In this document: positions 58,547 through 64,000 of the stretch, piece by piece | Layout: every line of letters begins with the position of its first letter | Numbering within the stretch: position 1 is the stretch's first letter | NCBI GenBank assembly: GCA_900169235.1 | Contig: FWCC01000296.1 | Coordinates: 124,001 to 188,000 of the forward strand | Source: Zarea fungicola | Taxonomy: Eukaryota; Ascomycota; Sordariomycetes; Hypocreales; Cordycipitaceae | Length of the DNA stretch: 64,000 bases | Direction: 5' to 3' | The notes under the pieces: model-generated | What the model saw: only the letters and a program-made list of their open reading frames with translations | Databases searched by the model: none | Told to the model about the DNA's origin: nothing | Position numbers and translations under genes: made by a program

Positions 58547-61132
58547 TTAGTGGTGCACTGGCATGACGTCCATCTTGTCAAAAGCTCGCGAGCAGCTTGG
58601 GCATTTGCGCATGCGATTGCTGATGCGGTCATCCACGCACTTGCTGCAGAAGAGATGCCCACACGTCTTTAGTGCTGTATTCTTGAAGTTGTTTCGGCAG
58701 ATGCTGCAGAGTGCAAAGGTTCTCAACATCTCCTCCTCTTCGGACGAATTGCTCAGCGCTTTGTTCTTCCAACTGTCTCGGTCCTTTTGCGCATGCTCAA
58801 TGCGAACCTTGAGCTTCTCTACTTCGGCCTCCTGCATGGTATTCCTCTCCTTGACAATCGCTGATGCTGAATCTCTCGACTTGACGAGACTTGTTAGATC
58901 GCTAATCTGCTTGTTTAAGGAATCGACTCGGCGTTGCCCATCCTGACTGGCGGTCTCCATTTTCTTGCTTTCCGCAACCAATGTGGCGTTTGTTTGGCGT
59001 AAATCGGCCATTTGCTTTTCCAAGTTGCTTAGTAGTGTGCGATTTTGTGTCTCGATATCTTTCAACTGTGCGATAATCTCGGCACTCTTGCCGTTCTGAT
59101 GGCGTAATGATCGAATTTCATTGTTTCGCGTATCCGCATCCTTGCGCGCCGCAAAGTACTTTTGATCCGCCTTGTTTTTCTCCGCAATTAAAAGCTGTAC
59201 CTTCTCCTCCAGAGCGGCAAAGTCCATGACTTTCTTCTGCGCCAAGTCCCTCATCTTCTTGTACGCCTTTTCTATCGCGGGTAGTTCCTGGTTAATGGCT
59301 TTGAAATCCTGCTCCAACTTGTTGTATTTTTGCCGGAGCTCCTCCTCTGTCATATCCGATAGGTCCTGCATTGATTGATCGTCATCGGATGGTCTCAATC
59401 TGGAAATCTCCGACTCCAGAGCAGATATACGATCTTCCTTTGCTGACACGAGATCTCTCATCTGATCCACGGATGCCCTCTCTTGCTCCATGCTGGCTTT
59501 TCGTTGCGTATTCTCGGCCACCAACTCATCTCGCGCTGATCGAACTCGGGCGAGATCTTGGTCTCTCGCTACGACTTCCGCCTCTAGCTCTTGCGTAACT
59601 TGCGTAGCGTCAGCTTCAAGCTGTGTCCGGAATGCACTTCGTTCACCCTGTAGCTTCTCCGCCTCTTCTCGGAGTTGTTTGTTTGTCGCTTCCAGGTTAT
59701 TCATGCGCTTTATGAGGTCTTCATTCTGGCTCTTGAATTGCTTGAAAACGTCTGTTCTGATAAAGTCTTCATCTGTCCAGGCTTCACGCTTCGCTTTTAA
59801 CGTAGAGTTCTCATCCTGCAGTGTCCGTACTTCTCCTAGCATTTTGTCGAGCTGCTCTTTCTGCTTCGCAGCCGCGGCTGCCGTTTCCTCGTACTTGAGA
59901 AGCAACTCCGCACTGGCGGCACCGTTTGAAGGCGCTGGCTCTTCAGATCCCTCTTTCGAAGCAGACGGTGGTCTTGTAGAGTTAGCAAATGCTTCTTGCT
60001 CTAGCTTTTGCACCTGCGAACTCTTTGCCCTGTCGAGTTTCTTCTCTGCCTTGAAATATCTTAACGTGGCAGTATTAAGTTGCTCGGAAAGGGTATCCTT
60101 TTCACTGTTTAGACGGTCCAATTTAAGTAGATATTCTTTCTGAGCAGCAAGAAGACCTGTGATCTTTGCTTCGAGTGCCGCAGTCTCGGGCTGAACATCT
60201 CCACGGTGTGTCGCGAGTCTTTGCAGAAGATTCTCAGTTTTGTTCTTGATGGCCTTGCCTTTATCTTGCAGATGAGTTTCGAATTCTTGTAGGTCTTTGA
60301 ATGAAACGCCGCTCAGAAACGGGGGACCTAGCTCCATTGTTAGAATGGATAAATAAGGAGAGAAAGGTTTCGTCGGAGCCTTACCGTCACATTTCTTGGT
60401 AGGAATCGAAGCGTCGGCTATCAGCTCAACTTCGTCAAGAACCTGGTATTCGCATTAGATTTATTTAATAACCATCGCGATCAATTGCCGCTTACTTGTT
60501 GCCACCAAGCGTCAATTACCCTCAGATGGTCGTCATGGTGTGCGCATCTTTTGTGAACCTCTTCCAATCGCGATTCTGCTGTTGCAGCCTTGCGGCTATA
60601 TTCTTGCATTTGGCGATAAATTGCGCCCTTTGTGTATACCTATGACCATCTAGGTTAGCATTGATAAGATGAGGTGATAAAGTATCATTTGCCAATGTTA
60701 GTAAGCCTGTAAGGGGTATGTAGCATGGAGCGCGACAACGCCTCCAGCGAAGAAACTGGGGGCGAGGGGGAACAGTGCAGGTGGTGCGAGACTGCTTGTC
60801 ATTTTCCATCACAAAACCGACAAAAAACGGGAGAAAGGGGACAGAAGTAACCAAAGTTTCTATCGCAGCCCACGGCATAGGCTTTTCTGGGTCGAATCTC
60901 ACTCCAGGACCGCGAGCGTGGGTGAAAACGGGTGTCGCGCGACACTTACTTCGATCCAGCTTTCCTCCTTCATCTCAGGGGCGTCATCTTTGGGCTTAGA
61001 ACCATTGATGGCAAGCCTCTTGCTCGGAGGCGCGAGGTCATCGGTGCTGCTAACGGCAGGTCGTTTCCTGTCCTCCATCTTGGACGTCGTGGAGGAACGA
61101 GGCGATGTCGAGGGAGTCGTCACTGCAGGCAT
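58547..61132 (-). CDS. bre1: E3 ubiquitin ligase Bre1 (histone H2B)
   Basis: Three exons (61132-60950, 60639-60496, 60442-58547) give 740 residues. An alternative ATG at 61078 ([11 protein letters not shown]) would remove 18 residues; I favour 61132 because many fungal Bre1 proteins have a short leader before MEDRKRP. The body is almost entirely coiled coil (about 60-680). At the C terminus is a C3HC4 RING finger starting at residue 688 (CSICRNNF...CGHLFCSKC...CPSC), ending DVMPVHH. Bre1 acts with Rad6 in the nucleus to monoubiquitinate histone H2B (K123 in yeast), which is required for H3K4 and H3K79 methylation. Both introns are phase 0 with clear GT...AG ends. The gene is divergent from bdp1. 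Confidence 0.95.
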
Positions 61133-61606
61133 CAGAAGAGAGTAGATTAGGGGGATGCCCTTCTTCCTTGCGCAGGAAAACCGAAGAGCGAGCACCTAGC
61201 GTCAAAGATGGGATGTAAAAACCAAGTCTCTTTCTGTAGCCGGCCGTGGAGGCGATCATCCACAAGATCGCAAGGCGTGGAGGGTGAAGAGGCAAGGTGA
61301 CGACAGCCAGGAGTTTGAAATTTCCAAGTCCATGGGCAAATCAAAGGTGGACAGCCAGACCCACAACCAGAATTTAGCTGCACTAGCCACTTTGAGGCGC
61401 GACTCTTATCGTCCTCTTGCAGCGGTTAAACCTCGCATAAATAGCCCTATCGCTTTGCGCCCGCCCAAGAATTTTGGTGAATTGCGTCCAAGGTCAGTGT
61501 AACTCTTTTCAAAAGGCGAGGCTGCTAGCGCATGCATGACATGAAACGGCCTAAATTACTATCATTACAATCTACTATATAACGCATCACTTAACTCCAG
61601 CAAAGG
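61133..61606. promoter_or_regulatory. Shared bidirectional promoter of bre1 and bdp1
   Basis: The 474 bp between the two divergent start codons must contain both promoters. No other gene is present. A TATATAAC sequence lies at 61574-61581, about 25 bp before the bdp1 ATG, which is rather close for a TATA box. Confidence 0.55.
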
Positions 61607-63346
61607 ATGAGTTCCATGTTCAAGAAAAAGGGCGCGCCAGCTTTCAAGCCCAAGATCCCATCAGCCAGACCACGACTAGCAGCGCCAGCACCAGGGCCTG
61701 TCCCGGTCGCAAAGCCTATCAAAGCACCGGCAGCAATCGATGAGCCGGTTGAGGAAACGCCTGTGGATACCTCGAGTGCCCGAAGACCGTCATACACGGC
61801 ACCAGAGACTCAAAAGCAGGAGACTCAAGTATTACAGACTCAAATCCGACAGCAAGCTGTCGTGGTTGAGAGTTCACAACCAAGGCCACGCCGCCGATCG
61901 AGTGCCGCTTCGACGTCAAAGGCCGTACAAGATTCGACTGCACTTGTCGAAATCGCAAAAAACAATGTCGAAGCTGTCGTGGAAGAAATAGTTGCTGAGG
62001 TCCCCGCACCAACTGGGCTCCCTGAGAGCACACCAGCTACATCACGGCGCCAAGGCAGACCAAGACGTGTGTCGCAAGCCGCCCAGGTAAAGCCTACAGT
62101 CGAAACATTGCAGCTAGAGACACCGCCGGCTACTGATGCACCTGTTTCTGAACCGGCTTCAGAGTCGCAACCCGAGGCACCGGCGGCACAACTGCCCAGG
62201 ACGACGCGGGGTCGACGGCGAAAATCAACAACCACGGATGCAACTGGCGAGGCAAGCGAGGCATCCACCACACGACCGAAGAAGCGAACGAAAAAGACAC
62301 CTGCAGATGGAGAAGGCACGACACCGGCTGCTGCGAAATCCAGGAAACGAAGTACAGCAGCAACGACAGCAACCGGCGAGAAAGCCCCGACTCGCCCCCG
62401 CCGCGCTCGATCAGCTACGCCTGAAGACTCTGAGACTCGATTGGTTGATCTTCAGACGCTCAAGATGTCTGATCTTACTCGCGATCTGCACATTGGCAAG
62501 AAGTTTAGCCGCCACGATGAGCTGCGGGAGCGTGAGCGCAAGGCCCGGCTACAGGCTAAGTTGATCAAAGAAGGCCTTACGCCTAACGGCTCGCGCTCCT
62601 CCACACCCTTGGCCGAACAAACGCAGAAAGTAAAGGCCGGCACACCTGGCTCTGCTACACCCAGCGGCGCCAACTCCGACGCGGGCGGGGGCGGACCGGC
62701 GCCGGCCGGTCCCCAGTTCCGCATCGTCGACGGCCAAATTGTCGTCGACCAGAGCTCGTTGGTCATGGACAGACACGCACGCGCGGCGGCCGCGCAGGCT
62801 GGCGAGGACATGGAGACGATTGAAGAAAATGATTTCACGCGGCTCATTACCAGCAGCTCCTTCATGACCACGTCGAAGCTCCGCGGCCCCAACATCTGGA
62901 CCGATGACGAGACGGAGCTCTTTTATCGGGGCCTAAGCATGTTTGGGACCGAATTTCAAATGATTTCGCACATGTTTCCCGGAAAGCAACGGCGCCACGT
63001 AAAGTTGAAATTCAACCGCGAGGAGCGCTATAACCCAGCCCGCATCGACGCCGCCCTCATTGGGGAGAAGACCACCAAGATGGACCTCGAGGAATACAAG
63101 ACATTGACAGGGACAGAATTCGAGTCGGTCGAGTCCATCATGGCGGAGCAGCGCAAGATTGAAGAAGAGTACGAGGCAGAGAGGCAGCGCGTCGTGGACG
63201 AGCAGGCCGAGATAATGCGCAAGAAGAAGGAGGAGCTATTTGCAGATGACGATAAGAACGCGACCGGGAAGAAGAAAGGGAAAAAGAGGGGTAAACAGGC
63301 TGTACGATATGGACTTAATGGCGAGCCTATTCTCGACGATGCTTAG
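61607..63346 (+). CDS. bdp1: TFIIIB subunit Bdp1 (B'')
   Basis: A single exon of 579 residues. The start MSSMFKKKGAPAFKPKIPSA is the family's basic N terminus. A long Pro/Thr/Ala-rich disordered part follows. Next come the conserved LVDLQTLKMSDLTRDLHIGK region and the SANT/Myb-like domain at about 426-474 (IWTDDETELFYRGLSMFGTE then FQMISHMFPGKQRRHVKLKF). The domain is followed by NREERYNPARIDAAL and a Lys-rich tail (KKKGKKRGKQAVRYG). Bdp1 joins Brf1 and TBP to form TFIIIB, which recruits RNA polymerase III to tRNA and 5S genes. It lies divergent to bre1 and close to rad23. Confidence 0.95.
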   Translation: MSSMFKKKGAPAFKPKIPSARPRLAAPAPGPVPVAKPIKAPAAIDEPVEETPVDTSSARRPSYTAPETQKQETQVLQTQIRQQAVVVESSQPRPRRRSSAASTSKAVQDSTALVEIAKNNVEAVVEEIVAEVPAPTGLPESTPATSRRQGRPRRVSQAAQVKPTVETLQLETPPATDAPVSEPASESQPEAPAAQLPRTTRGRRRKSTTTDATGEASEASTTRPKKRTKKTPADGEGTTPAAAKSRKRSTAATTATGEKAPTRPRRARSATPEDSETRLVDLQTLKMSDLTRDLHIGKKFSRHDELRERERKARLQAKLIKEGLTPNGSRSSTPLAEQTQKVKAGTPGSATPSGANSDAGGGGPAPAGPQFRIVDGQIVVDQSSLVMDRHARAAAAQAGEDMETIEENDFTRLITSSSFMTTSKLRGPNIWTDDETELFYRGLSMFGTEFQMISHMFPGKQRRHVKLKFNREERYNPARIDAALIGEKTTKMDLEEYKTLTGTEFESVESIMAEQRKIEEEYEAERQRVVDEQAEIMRKKKEELFADDDKNATGKKKGKKRGKQAVRYGLNGEPILDDA

Positions 63347-63936
63347 AATTGTTTTGCTTTGGCTTTGTTGCATTGGCATTGTGGAAAAGGTGTTATTTAG
63401 ATATGGGTGACAACTGACAAGCCAGTAAACCCACCTTGGGAGGGGTAGGTTATGAATTGCATAACCACAAGCGTACAGGACTTCTGTCCTTATTCTTTAT
63501 TTTTTCTTCTTCATTTTTTTTTTTTTGCTTTTGTAGTTGGTCGTTCTTTCTTCTCTGGCTACCCTTTCTGTATTGTTGGAATTGATACCCACCCGTCTTT
63601 TTGGGGTTATTGTAAACACAGATATATCTCAGTCAGTATTCAGACATACAAAAGTTAAACTGCAGCGTTGGGAAAAGAAAATTCGAGCTGCGAATATATA
63701 TCTCAAGCAAATCCAACTCCTTTCATTGGTATATCATTCAGCTCCACCTTCTCCCTTGTTGTTTCCTTTCAACACTAGGCTTTACTTGCTGGCGTTGTAC
63801 CCGTTTGACGACCGTAAGACGTGAAGCACGACAAACAGCACTAAACCTGTAAAGAAATTGCATTGTTGAGAGCTTAATCAAAAAAGTTATTTTCTCATTA
63901 TCGTAAACTAAGGTCCCGCGCCTCATTTACTACCCT
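63347..63936. other. Convergent 3' regions of bdp1 and rad23
   Basis: T-rich untranslated DNA (T-runs near 63500-63530) between two genes ending toward each other. No supportable gene. Confidence 0.6.
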
Positions 63937-64000
63937 TTATTGGTTCGTCGGGGGCTGTTCGTCTTCGGGCTGGTCGAATAAAAAGTTGGCGGCAAGTTCC
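63937..64000 (-). CDS. rad23: C-terminal end of Rad23 (partial, runs off the right edge)
   Basis: On the minus strand the last 20 codons before a TAA (63937-63939) read ELAANFLFDQPEDEQPPTNQ. ELAANFLF plus an acidic tail is the end of the second UBA domain of Rad23, the ubiquitin-receptor and nucleotide-excision-repair protein that delivers substrates to the proteasome and partners Rad4. The upstream gene lies beyond base 64000. Only 64 bases are visible, but the wording is distinctive. Confidence 0.8.
   Translation of the reverse strand, partial: ELAANFLFDQPEDEQPPTNQ

Noticed and set aside
1..64000. tRNA, 5S rRNA and CRISPR signals
   Set aside because: Scanning for T-arm-like GGTTC-A--CC words, 5S-like starts and regularly spaced direct repeats gave only isolated partial matches without supporting structure. 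A covariance-model search would be decisive.

Overview
This window is nuclear DNA from a filamentous ascomycete. The genes carry short introns (about 50-130 bp) with GT...AG ends and CTAAC/CTGAC-like branch sites. They encode fungus-specific families: velvet, Zn2Cys6 regulators, WSC/DUF1996, DUF7729, FSH hydrolase and fungal T1-type RNase. Gene content and codon bias fit Pezizomycotina, probably Sordariomycetes/Hypocreales; that placement is inference. About 14 genes lie in 64 kb, separated by several 3-6 kb stretches in which I see no convincing gene. I found no tRNA, rRNA, CRISPR or intact transposon.

Left part (1-15.4 kb), accessory in character. A possibly broken secreted-protein gene runs off the left edge. 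It is followed by an FSH-type serine hydrolase (2403-3405), a degenerate fragment of a glycosyltransferase gene (about 4534-4650) and the intact family-1 UDP-glycosyltransferase (4887-6563). Next come a regulator with two Zn2Cys6 zinc clusters (8268-10432), an anion:cation-symporter-type MFS transporter (12467-14240) and a secreted guanyl-specific RNase (14813-15310, minus). Hydrolase, glycosyltransferase, regulator and transporter together look like a small metabolite-tailoring or detoxification locus, but no core synthase is inside the window.

Middle part (17-30 kb), housekeeping and secretory genes, all on the minus strand: a CM1/centrosomin-motif coiled-coil protein, a Yos9/OS-9 ERAD lectin ending in KDEL, an Rcm1/NSUN5 25S rRNA m5C methyltransferase, and a secreted DUF1996-WSC protein with a 10-copy SSAPA linker.

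Right-centre (30-57 kb), sparse: a VelC-type velvet regulator, a DUF7729 surface protein and a full-length ABCB (Pmd1/MDR-type) exporter. The long non-coding stretches between them contain a strongly over-represented 9-mer (TACTCCGTA/TACGGAGTA) and two tiny spliced coding candidates.

Right end (56.9-64 kb), dense core genes: SARAF-like ER calcium-entry regulator (+), Bre1 H2B ubiquitin ligase (-), TFIIIB subunit Bdp1 (+, divergent from bre1), and the last 20 codons of Rad23 (-) at the edge. Two 'nn' positions (21818-21819 and 55649-55650) mark uncertain assembly.
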